From NCBI GenBank assembly GCA_018292915.2, contig JACVVK020000388.1, positions 354,001 through 418,000 on the forward strand: a DNA stretch of 64,000 nucleotides. The letters are read 5' to 3'. Numbering within the stretch: position 1 is the stretch's first letter; the number at the start of each line of letters is the position of its first letter. Under the pieces are notes generated by a model that did not search any database, was not told where the DNA came from, and saw only the letters and a list, made by a program, of their open reading frames with translations. The DNA is from Batillaria attramentaria. Its lineage: Eukaryota > Mollusca > Gastropoda > Batillariidae. Position numbers and translations under genes: made by a program. Positions 35,710 to 49,000 of the stretch are shown one piece after another.

Positions 35710-38700
35710 CTGCAACAGAGGGTAACATGTGGTACATGTGTTAGCAGATCTTGTCTATGAATTAATTGCTTTCAGTTATGAACTAGAGAGGAAGAAGCCT
35801 CCATGGCTCCCTTGTGACAAGGGTCAAGGTCATTCAAAAGAATACGTCTGTAAAGCTCTTATCACTATCTATCATCATGCCTAGTAAGATGTCTCTGGCG
35901 TTCCAAGTTCCTGGCAATATTACAATTTTCCCCCAAACAGTTTGTATGGCCTTGACCTTAGGTCAAGGTCATTAAAACGAGATCACATCAATGTGTATTA
36001 TTTTCCCAAGTTTGACGCCTCTAGTATTTGTAGTTCCTCTGAAAACAGTAATGTTAAAATTTACGACAGCTTTAATGATCTTGACCTTCAGTCAAGGGTC
36101 ATTCAAAGAGGTTGGTCTCATTGCGGTCTATCATCATGCCTTGTTTGGTGTTCTACTGTTTGTTGCTTCAAAGAAAATGCCAAGGTTAAAGTTTCCAAAA
36201 AACAGCTTGCATGGCCTTGACCTTGACTAAAAGTCATTGAACACAGGTATGTCCGTAAAGGTGTTGCCAATGTCTATCATCATGCAAACTTTGATGCTTC
36301 TGGTTCTTCTAAATCCTGAAAAAATGCAAATGAAAAAATTTCCAAATAGATAGCTTTAATGACCTTGACCATGGGTCAAGGTCATTTAAAATGGTATATG
36401 TGCATTGGTCTTATCACTGTCTATCAGCACGCCAAGTTGGGCACCTCTGCTGTTTGTTATTTCTGAGAAAATGCCAATGTTAAGGTTTCACAAAAATAGC
36501 TTGTATGGCCTTGACCTTCACACAAGGCCGTTGAATACATGTATATCTGTAAAGTTCTTATCAATGTCTATCATCATGCAAAGTTTAAAACCTCTGGTCT
36601 TTGTAGACTCCGTGAAAATGCCAATGTAAAATTTTCAAACAGACAGCGTTAGTGACCTTGACTTTGAGTCAAAGTCATTCAAAATGATATGTTGTGAAAG
36701 GTCTTATGGTTGTCTATCAGCATGCCAAGTTTGGTGTCCCTGCTGTTTGTAGATTCTGAGAAAACGACAACGTTAAAGTTTTCTGCACACACACACACAC
36801 AGACGACGGAGGGTTATTACATAGACTCCCACTGTTACACAAGGGAGCCAAAAACTGAAACATGAAGTCTTCTGGATCATGGTTTTCAGTGTTTTCATAG
36901 AATGCCATGAAAACTGAGGCTAGAAACTTAAATTCATCAAAGATTTCACCATCATTTATCCAGATTTTTAATTTGTTGGATGTTGTAATTAAATTTTCTG
37001 CAAATTCACAGAAGCCCTTCTAGTGAAGAACTAGGTCGAACTAAGCAAGGCGCTTTCTGTCATTTATTGTTCAATTTTTGTTGTTGTTTTGGTCTGAAAC
37101 CAAGATAGGTAAATTTTCTTGACAGATCGAAACATCGCCTTCCTTGCTCATATGAAACACGTGAGTACAGTCAATGCGCCATCTGCTAATCTGGTATTCT
37201 TTCAGAAGAAAAATTCACCAAGACTTGCCTCTTCCTTCATCTTGGCAATAATGTGGCCCACTTGAGTCACCAATGTCTCAAACTTCTGCTTATTGCCGTC
37301 TTCCTCTGCCGCTAGACTCAAAGCTCGGTTTAGAGGAAAGAAGGCAAAGTTGTTCTTGTCATACTGCACATCAAAGACAAATCAGGCTTTGCTTAGCCAT
37401 TGAAGAAAGACAGTCTACAAGCTATGTCTAACAGAATAACAGCAGAAGTAAAATATTGTTAAAGGGGAAGGCCGATTCATGCGAAAAAGCCATGGCATTT
37501 GATTGCTTTTTATGAGAAGCTGCCTAACTCCTCCTCCGTCCGATTGGTCAGTGTGAGAGAGTGGCAGGCAGACCAAGCACCATTACTCAAAGTATCCGAC
37601 TATTTTGACCAGTGTTGCATTCCAGACCGTGACTTATTTTTCAGATTGACCCCGTACACGTTCCGCTTCACCGCGAACAACCAGGGAAGGATTGCACAAG
37701 CAGACCTTGGTCATCTACATCTGTGTTTACAAGGGCGCGCTCTCAGAGTGGAGCAGTATGCGAGGGCTAGTATCTGCGAAGTGAGGCTGTAACCCTAGAC
37801 ACCTCTCCTCAGACATCAGTGCCAGTGGGCACATTCTTTGATGAACAGATAGCTGTGGATTGGCCACTCCTCCAGCCCTTGCAGCCGCTGTAATGGACAG
37901 GTGGCCTTTCAAATTTGAACTTGCTGAACTCAGAAAAGATTTTCTGAAACTACCAATACATGGGTGAATTTTGCTTCTTTTTTTGTTGTTGTTATGGACA
38001 CACCAGGCACAGCGAAAAAGGTGTTCCGTCAACCAACACATGATAGTATAGCCTCTAAATGTGTCATTTGTGTGGGTGAAGTTTTCAAGTGAGGGTTCCC
38101 TTGTGGCATACAGTGCCAACACTTTCTCGTCAGCAGGACATTAGGCCACGCCCATTTTTATATAGTGATCGACCTTTCTCTTTAAATGTGCTCATTCATT
38201 AACTCAATTCCTACCAAGCAAGTTTGGCTGCTGAGTTTGTGCACCAGTGGGCTCACAAAAAATTCATACATGTTGTATATAATTAATTTATTGCATGGAT
38301 TTAAATTTGGTTCGGGAGTGTTGTGCATTGATTATACTCATGTTTGCTGCAACGAGACGCGTATTTAGAAATGATAATTTAACTGGAAAAACAACAGACG
38401 CTGAAAAACAGCCACAATGCATGTCAAAGCCATGCATACAAGACAATTGACACTAACCTGTTTATCCCTCAGTATTCAGTCTACTGAAAATACTGCAAAA
38501 TCTACACTGGAAAAGTCACGGTCAGCAGAATATGATCGCAGTCACTGTCTGTGAAAAACAGGTCTGTTTCCATTTCAGCCCACCATGAACAATCTTTTAT
38601 CATTTGAATCAACCAGCACTTTTCCACACAGGCAACAAGTGGATGGTGGTACTGTCTGAATGTCTTTTGTATTGTCATCCGACGAGAATTTGTGTGTTTC

Positions 38701-40162
38701 AAGTCTTTTCAAGTCACATCAAAGTCCTCAAACACAATAATCACTTTTCCTCTGATTGATTCCACCATGTATGCTTCTAGTTTTGGAAATCTAACCAGCA
38801 AAGGAATCTCAGTTTCACTTGTTACACTGTACTCACTGCTAGGCAGGTTTCCTCTTTCCTTCTTTGTTAATTCTGGCTCAAAACTATCCAAATCATCATA
38901 ACTTTTGCCAGCTTCCTTCTCACTACCCGTATCTATAAACACCTAACTGGCAGCTTCAGCAACCGCCGTTATTTGCCTTCCGTCCAACGCAAAGACGACA
39001 AAAATTCCAGATCTACCAAACAGAGCATGTGGGCAAAGTGTTTTCCCTTGCTAAAGAGCCGTTATGGATCGAACCATTACTGTTGTCTGATTATCGCATA
39101 CAGGGCCAAACCTGAAAGAAGCGTCAAAAACGTGGGACACTCGTGCACAGAATGAAATGAGATACGTTTTGGTCCAACACAGAATGCATGCTTTGGGCTT
39201 TATTGCCAAAGGTACTAGAAGGATCAAAATAGTGGGCAGATTAGAGAAATGACGATTCAACATGAATTTACGTACATCTGAACCAACATCTTCCATTTAA
39301 TCAAGTTAAAAATAATAAAGTTTGTTGTATGGCTGAAAATGTGACAAAGCAAGCAGGTAGTTACAATGATTATCAAGATGCAGAATGTATATAGCTCTTT
39401 CATCAACTGGTAAAAGACCTAAGCACCACGGATTTGGTAAGTACAGTGTATTTCAGTCCTTGTACCATTTGTCAGTGTAACTCGAGCCCCAGCACTTCAG
39501 AGATTTTTTTACAATGCATCTATCTGACAGATTTCACTGTGTAACTATCGCATTTAGACGAGTTGTCACACATGGAAGACTTACCAGCTTGTAAACGTGC
39601 AATTCAAGAGCAGAGTAGTCATTGGGGCATGTCTCGTCCAGGTGGATGAAGAAGAAGAGGTAAGCCCACTGGTTGTGTTCGAGCTTGACGTGCTTCTCAA
39701 AACCCTAGTAAAAGGAATATACGACAAAAGTTTAATACCAGCTCATGCACACATTAAAATGGTCTATCTTATAATTCCGTTCTGTTAAATTCCGCTTCCA
39801 GTATAACTGAAATCGCCACTTTCGCATTCCGTTTCTTCGAAGGTTCTCTTCCTCCCTACCTGTCGGCCTTACTCTGTAAGTATCAACCGTCGCGCACCCT
39901 GCGTTCCGCTAGTGAAAAACTTCTCAAAATTCTGAAGCGTAACATGAAAACTGCCGGAGAGCGCTCTTTCAGCTTTTTAGCCCCAACTGTCTGGAACTCC
40001 TTGCCAATCGAACTCCGCCTTCAGACCTCACTGCCTCTGTTTAAATTGCATCTGAAGACCTACCTCTTCCGCCAAGCCTTCGATAGCTAAACCTCTGTTA
40101 AGTCTGTGTGCATCATGAGTTCGTTGCACTGCCAATTGTATGTATGCTGAGGGGATGTAAAT

Positions 40163-40236
<74 letters not shown>

Positions 40237-43200
40237 TTAACGCGCAGTGAGTCCTTGAATTTGGAGAACGGCGCTCTATAAGAGCTATGTATTATTATTA
40301 TTATTATTATAATTACCAATTAACTCTCAAAGTGTTCCAAACACATGCAGTGACTAGTGCGTCAGTGAGCTCCCCCAAAACCCACCTTTGAGCTACTTGG
40401 TTTTCCTTTCTATGCAAAAAGAAGTGAAACTGATCAGTAAATATCTGACTACACTCATATCTTGCAACCATGACCCATAAAAGACAATAATTTTGTAAGA
40501 TACAAAAAGAACAACAACAACAACAACAGAAAATAACAACAATAAAAACCTATATAGAGCTGAATAACATACCCCAGCTTGACGCTCAAAGTTGTGGCTA
40601 TTCCGATTGCAGATGAAGCATTTGCTCTTAATATTATTGTCGGTTTGCCACTGAAACAGACACATTCTGATGAGAACACTGGAAAGTACATGCACAGTAC
40701 TTTTCTATTCATGTTTGTTTGCTGCACATGGTGAAACAACACCTTGTTAACACCAGTAACACTTTGGTGTATTGTAAGGACATACAATTTAAAGTGCATG
40801 TACTGATGCAGCAGAATGAACAGTAAAAGACAGCATAGACAACTTTTCAGATATTCAGGTGTTGCACTGCTACACTAAATGAAAGACTTGTGCTTGACTG
40901 ATCGAACTAATCAGCAGGGCCCCAGGCCAGCTTCCTACACAGCACAGTAGAACCTCTTTTGGGAGACCACCCCTTGGGAGACCACCGGCCTTTACCCACA
41001 AGTGATAAGATATGACACTGTTTTATTTTCTCACTGTCTGAGACCATAGTAACCACCTCTCTACAAGGACACATTCATCTGTCCAAAGGAGTGGTTGCAA
41101 AATAGATCCTACAAGTACAACACAGGCTATGGCAAGATAACTGGCTGATGAAATCACATCTTCTGACCATTAAAACTATTTCTGAAATCAAAGACTAACT
41201 CTCCATCATTCAAATCTGACACACAGGTAGTATACATATGTACAAGCAACAGTTCAGATGGGTATCTATCATAGTAAAGGACAGACCTTTGAATCTCTGA
41301 GCTCAGAGAAAGTGTCGACTATGATACCGAAGATGATGTTCAGGCCAATGGTGGTGATGAGGATGAAGAAGATCAAGTCGAATGCGGACACCGCCAGTGC
41401 TGATGTAAAACTGCTGTCCTCTAACTGCTGTTCAAATGTCTGCAATACAGTATGAAATCATATCAGCCTACACATAAACAGCAGCAACAAAAGGGATGGG
41501 AGGGGGAAGGGTGATCTCTAGGAAAGCTGACAGGCTCCATGTCGAACTACAGATTCCAACAAGACTTAGGACGTGAGGTCTATAAAGTTTCACACACACA
41601 CACATACATCATCGAAATTCATGTACCCCCATGACACTGACCGTGTACATGCCCTCCACGAAGCCATGATGTATGATTGTGACGAAACACTCATAGGCTG
41701 TGGTGCACTGGCGCCCGTTTTTCTCATCCAGCTTGTCACGGAAGAAGGCGAAGGCCACGAGGGAGAACATGAACATAATGACCAGCCCCAAGATGCCCAC
41801 CAGAATCAGCGACTTACCTAACAACAGGGAGACAAGGCAAGTGTGACCACAACTGAGTGTGTTGAAAAGCGCCAGTTTTAAGCTTACTTGGGCTTCTCTG
41901 AAGGCTCCTTTTGTTTTGGAAGAGGTTGTGCTTGTGAGTGCAAACAGGTACATGTACACTCGAAATGGTCTATTTGAATGGTAAGTTGACCTCTGAATGA
42001 AACACTCATGTCTGCTGGCCTCATGAATGAAAACTGCCAAAAGCTTTTCCTGAAGCCATGCTTTTCAGCTGGTTCACTCAGAGCTGGGCTGCATGAGGCT
42101 GTATGGACATGTCAAAGTGGTATGATGATAGTTACCACCATAACAGTCCGAGCAATGTGTTAGCCTAGATATGTTGGAAGATGGTCCTTTAATATCTCAG
42201 AAGTTCACCTGTATGCACTGAACTAGGCAAACCAAGCTCTCAAAAGCAAGAGAGGATGGTTTCCCTACAAGTTCAATGTGCAGCGGCATCAGAAGAGAGT
42301 GTCAAAGTGTTGATACCATTGCGAGTGACGGCAAGAATGACCCTCTGTAGAAGCTGGTTCAAGAGAACCATGTGTAGCAGGTGGAGAGGGAAGAAGTAGC
42401 CGTAGAACAGAGTACCCAGCACTGAGAAGGTGAAAAACATCTGCAACAAGAAACATAGCTTTGTTATCCAAACTGTCTGTTCATATTTCACATTCATTTG
42501 TTATCATTGGTTTTTCTTGTTAGGCACTTCAAAACATGGAAATAGTGCTCCTGGAAATAAGCTGTAGCAGCCATCTGTATACAACTATTGTTGATCTTAA
42601 AGGCAATTTCCCTGTCTGCCATTTTGTCCCTCATATGATGTAATCCCACATAGCATAAGGTAAAACAAATCCATCAACAAATAAATACATCATAAAGATC
42701 ACCAAGTATGTACCGGTACTCCTTAAAAGATACTTGAACACTATTCTGTCTTGTGAAACATGCAAAGAAAAAAAAAAATGTAGCCAAAGCACAACTCACC
42801 AAGTAGTACATGGTGGATACACTGAAAAATTTAACCTCCAGATGTGATTCTCCTTTTGTAAAACCTTCGTCATCTTCATCACTTTCATCCTTTTCAGCCT
42901 TGCCAGGCACAGTGCTCCTTTGAAATACAGAAAAAAGTTGAGGAATATACGGCCAATCGGAATTACAGAATGTGTGCAAGTGCGTATGTGTCTAGACACC
43001 AAGTCTCACCAAATCTCTGAACATTTAGTAGAGACAAAGAGGGCAGTAGTCCTGACATCTCACGTGCGGAGGAGCAGAAATTTGAACTTGCGAAGGAGCA
43101 CATGAACACTAACAATTTTTTGGTAATCTTAAAAAACAACTAAGAAAGTAAATGCATAAATAAAAAGAGTCATGTGCAGCAAGCACCCAGTCCTTTAGAA

Positions 43201-45987
43201 GAACCTTAAAAACTCTCCTCTTGTACTGAGACTGAATTAAGCGCCAAAACACAGCAAGCATTCTTTTTCTCTCAAAGCGTTTTTTTTGTGTGTGTGTGTG
43301 TGTGCTTTTTTTTTTTTTTTTAAAGTACAATGACTGTTTTATGGAGCACTGCCAGGTTACAGAAGTGTACAATGGACTGGACTTAAGGGTGCTCAAGACA
43401 AAGCATGAAGTTTTCAAACGAGACAAGAAATGTTAAAGAAGGCCCCCTACAAAATTCCAGTCAATCGCCCCAGCCTTCGAGCCCTCCGTGGATTCCACCC
43501 ATGACCTGGGAGGAACACCACTGGAGCTGGCAAAAAGAGTTGTGGCAGCAAAAAAAAAAAAAAAAAAAAATTCCAGTCACAAAACAGTGTGCACAGAGAA
43601 GGAAGGATGTTTGGTTGTTTATGGGTGTACATACTTCCAGAGATTCATGAGATCACACCTGTCTGGGAAGGTGGGGTGGTTGCACAAGAAGTAGCTGATG
43701 ACGATGCACAGCGACAGCAAGTTGTGTAGACCCCCAAATGTGTACAGTGCATACTCTGCACCTGGCCAGTCAGACATGTCTGGTACAGCACTGAAAGGCA
43801 AAAGTGACATCCATTACAAGATGCATGCAAGACATGGCAAATCCTTCTAGGGATGGATATTACACTCAACAGAAAACCTACACCATAACTTAAATTTCAA
43901 ACAATTTGCTTGCTGGAGCGCATATGATCTTAACCCACAATATGCCTACAGCACAAAAAAGGCCGAAATGTAGGCATCTGCTCAAGAAGTTGTTGAAATC
44001 CTCAAAAACCATAACGATTTTCGGTGATAACTTTTTATGCAGCCACTTACGTGGACCTATGTTCGCCAATTGTTTGGACTAAACACACTCCCATGTCACA
44101 TCAACCTGACAACCAGAAGTCCTAAAGCATTTTTCAAGTGCCATGAATTTTTTTTATATTTGGAAGGGAGCCGCTGAAAAAATGCAGTGCTCTGGTGTGG
44201 AAAAATGCCAAATGAGAGTGCTATGATTTTGATTTTGCACCAGAAGACCCCTCCGTCAATTTTTTTTTTTTTACCTCTAGAATCACAGCCAACATGTTCC
44301 AGCCTTGCACTGCAAGCTGACAGTATTTGCCTGTAAATGAAACAGATCACCTACCTGCCATTCCCAAACGTGCTGCTCTCGTACGTGGTGTTCCCATCAG
44401 GAGCTTTCCATGTAATGAGGACGATCATACAGAGAATCAAGGAGACCAGCAGTACCATTGGGTCTAACCACCGCCTGCACAGAAACACAGTATGCAACTC
44501 TCAAAGAGCTATGCCATACTTCAATTGAACTGAACCTCTCTCTCATTTTTGGGGTGTGAAGTTTTGTCCCATAACCTGCCCATTAAGGCCATCTCCAATC
44601 ACTCTTGTAGTGGGGACGTTAAACCCCAACGAACCAAAAAATTTCACAAGCCAAAAAAATGGAAAAGCAGTACTTTTTCCAACACAAAACACTACGGAAC
44701 TGAACATTTTCACACAATATTGTAAACAAATTTAGAAGTAAATCCATCTTCCATGTTTCACAAAATTTACTCAGACACGCAACAACCCTGTAAATTTATA
44801 CAATTTACAAAGAAAATTTGTGTTGCATGTAACACTTGATAATTTACTTGGACTTCACAAAGAAGCGTGTGATGGGGTTGGCGTGTAATTGTCGCTGATA
44901 CTTGATGTCCTTGATGATGTCCCTGGACCAGTTCATGAATTCACGCAGCTTGTTGCTAGGTGACGATCGGTCCACGCTGTACTTGAACTTTTCTTTGATC
45001 TCTTCTCTCAACACATTCTGCACATATCCAAAAATTGCACTCGCTTACTCACTGAATAACTAAAGGATCACCACTGTAGTGAGCAAACTAAAAAATATTC
45101 AAAGGGACTTATTCATGTATTAAAAAAAGCAGTATTTCAAATCTGTATGGGAACCTGAAGATTACTTAAGGTGTTTGAACATTAAAGGTTTTAGAGATGT
45201 TGTTGTTCGCTTCAGACTTGGTATCAGCGAAATCAATACACACAGACACAGGTATATTGCTGAAAACCGAACTATTAGTACATGCCCCTTTTGTCCGTTG
45301 GAGGTGGAAAACGAGTATCATTTTCTGTTCTATTGTGAAGCTTATAACCACATCAGACCAAGAATGCTGAAACTTGATAATGTTCACTCGGAAGATGTAA
45401 GATTTAGTCAAGTCATGTCATGTAAAAATGTAAGTACAATACGACAGCTGGCGTGGTTCCTACTGAAAAGCTTCCAGACTAGAAGAAAAGCAAGTTTCCA
45501 ACAGTAAATGTTTACATGTGTTGCTCCCGCCAGGTTGGTGGGCTTGGTGTAGCCAGCTTCCTGAACCTTTTGTGCTTAATTTATGTGCCCAGTAGTTTTG
45601 TTTTTTTTTTTCTGATGAAAATGGGTTCTTTTCTCGCATGGTCCCAGTTTTCGCAATGTTGTGATGAAGTGCTAAATTTAGTCATTCATGTATCATTTCA
45701 TCTATGTATGTAATGCATAACAACTTATGAGACGTGTTGATATAGGCCAAGGCCTAAACAACAATAAACTACAGGGTGTATGTCTGAGTCTGAGACAATG
45801 TTGGCTTATGTACTGTACACGTATTCCCATGTGCAGAGATGAAAAATATGTTGATCTATACTGAATAACTATGGATATAAGAGAATATTGAAGTGTATGT
45901 CATACTGCAATCACGAAGTGCTAAGTTTGATATCATGTAAACATATTTGAGAGAAAGTCAGTGACGATTTTGCCCTGCTTCAAATGA

Positions 45988-46035
<48 letters not shown>

Positions 46036-49000
46036 GCTGACCCTCATTTTTATACATACGTACACTTCTCCTCTTACCTTGTCCTTCACCCGGAAGTGAA
46101 CTTTCTGCAGAACATCACCCTTCAGGATCTCAATGGACAGTGTGTTGTCAGCAAAGAATTTCCAAGCTGCTTTATCTGCTTCCGTCTTCACAAGGGCTGA
46201 AATTACACAGACATACACATTGTGATTTTCTGAAATGAAACAAATGTAAACTGCATAATCAGCTTAACAACTGTGTAAACACAATAATCTTGGGTCAAAG
46301 CTACCTTTGCTTAGAAACGGAGAATGTTTACACCAGAGCCATTTGTGAAGTTTTGGTTCACAGAAAAACGACATGTCACAAATCCACAAATCTGCAGATT
46401 TGTCCAAAAGGTTTAAAATCTGCTGCATGGATGCAGTTCAACATCATCATGGAATTCATGGAATTAGCACAGGAGAAGTGTACAATGCATGTCATCCTGT
46501 GCTATTTTGAAAATCCAGTTACGCCAAATTATGGGTTGTCATCAAAATGTCCCTGACTTTCCTGAGACACGTGAGCAAGGAGGGCCTCAGCTAGCTCACC
46601 TTGTCTCGTGCATGTTGAAGGGTGAAGGTCCATCTTGCGACAGATTACATGGTAGTAGGCAAAGCCGACATCCTCCACATGTCCTTGGATCTTTTCCCAC
46701 CCATCTTGCCTCTTCTGAAAGCACAGAGACATTTTGTGTTATGACAAGAACAAGTGACTGTGATGTTGTACGGACGCATGCTTTATTTTCAAGCTTAACA
46801 TGTTCATACTAATTTGCTGTTTCTACTAGCCTTGATAACTCAAACACAGAGTTTTGATACCAGTGCAAAGAATGCACTACAACAGAAGAACCAATTCACT
46901 GAAACTATTCTTGTTTATACCACTCTACCACTATCACAAGTCATCTTGGTGTAAAAATCTTAATTCCACCACGCGTGGTATAACATGTGCTCTGGGACTT
47001 CTGCTTTGCCTCCAATGTCGGCAGGCCACCTTACATTTTGTGTGCTCTAAATGGGCAAATGTAAGTGGATTTACAGTGCAATCTACCTTCAATTTTTCTT
47101 CTGAGTATTGATTAGTGAATGAGAGGTAGAAGTGTGTATACTGGCTGTAGAACGATTGAAGAAAACAAAAATTTGTGGATGGGGTGAAGTATCCTGATTT
47201 TGAAATGTCATATACACATATATAGATACACACATTTGTTGATGTTGTTTAAATAACAACAACAAAACCAAGAAAACTGTGCTCTGATCTGCATAACTTC
47301 CACCAAACGCCAAAGGCCAGACAGCAAAACAATTCAATGTACAGTCTAAACAAGGTGGGGCACCTATAAACCTGCTGTGCACACAATTGTATACTGACAA
47401 TACAGGCAGAACTAAGAGTGTTACCTCAAACTGCCAGGCACAAAGTTGTCTACTGACCTGCATATCTTGATAAGCTTGTACCATGGTCTTCATGAGAACC
47501 TCACTGTCAATGTACTCTAGCACCTCCTGTAACTAACAGAGAGAAAAACGCACACAAAAAAACCACAACATAAGTATACAGATAATGCTCAGCTCAACTC
47601 AATGCAAGAAGGCAATGTGTGATACATGTGCTCAATTTTTTCATATATATTTTTTAAAGGGGCCACTTAAAAGCATATTTTATCATGTCCTGTGAAGCAC
47701 CTGCTTCACAGGACATGTAATGCTCATTAGAGTTGGAAGCTCTAGTAATGTTTGCATGCTACAGCCTACAATACAGTTTCTACAAATCACTCAAAATTCC
47801 TTTTCTCTGGTTACTGACCACACTGAACATTAGCTCACTGGTCTCATTGGAATTTCCTGACTCTGAATAAATAATGGCAAACTTGATGATACAAAACAGC
47901 AAAAGCAGTAAGTGCAGTGAATCAGTTTCCTCGTGCCTTCAGATGTTAAATATGGTGATCAATAACGTACTTGCTTTCCATCAGCAGGAGCTGCCATTAG
48001 CACCTTCTTCTGTTTCTTCTTTTTTAATGAAAGCATTTTACTTTGCAAGCTAAACAAAATTCAAAGAGGGGGAAATAAAAAGTACAGGGAAGCTCAAGGC
48101 CCCTGACTATCAAACTCCACACAGCATTAGTCAATATGTAGCGAGGAAGAAAACTAAATTTAGATAGGAATATCTGACAACTGCATGGCTTTAAGACTTA
48201 AATGCAATGTTCGGTTGATGTGCGCAAATCCATCACATGTACTTATTACAGAGACAACTATCAACCAGCACATGTACTATAGACAATAGGGTGTGCATGT
48301 GTGGATATTTTGTGCGTGCATGTATGTGTGTGTACGTGTGAATCAGATTTGCAGTAAATGTATGTGCCTGTCCCTACCTGTGCCAAAGTCTGAGACTCCT
48401 CTTTATCACACTCAGGTGGATTCTCCTCTGACAAGGCACGGATCAGTGTTGCAATCGACTTCTTCAGCGTATACCTCTAAACAAAGATAAAAGCTGTGGC
48501 TCGTGCCTACTATCAAAGAGCTACTATAGAAGCAGCTACATTCAATACTTAACATACCGTCTGTGTTAAACATTCAAAGAGCAATGATGATCATTTAGCA
48601 TGTAATTTTGGCAAGGACATAAACAAGATGTGCTGGCTGTACTTGAAATCTTGATCAGATGCCAACGAACAAAACCTTGCATACATGATATCAACAGGCA
48701 TGAACAGGAATTTATGAATATTTAGCTAAAACAGGCATGAAAACCCCCAAACCCGTTCAGTATGCTTATGTGTCAAATTTCAGAAAAATATCACACTAAG
48801 AGCATCTTCTGTAAACGAAGGTGGAAAACGTATTTTTACATGCAAAATTAATTTTTCCTAGAATACTTACCCAATGGTGTTAATATGGAACTTTGCATGG
48901 CTGCACTACAAAACCAGCCTACCTTTTCCATAGCTAAGGGCCGCTGCTACACGTTGCCAGGATTGGTACTTGCAGGGCTGGCAACGCTGGCAACCCTAAT

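Noticed and set aside
39051..39296. piggyBac transposase C-terminal cysteine motif on the minus strand
   Set aside because: The Cys spacing does not match the family in a single frame.
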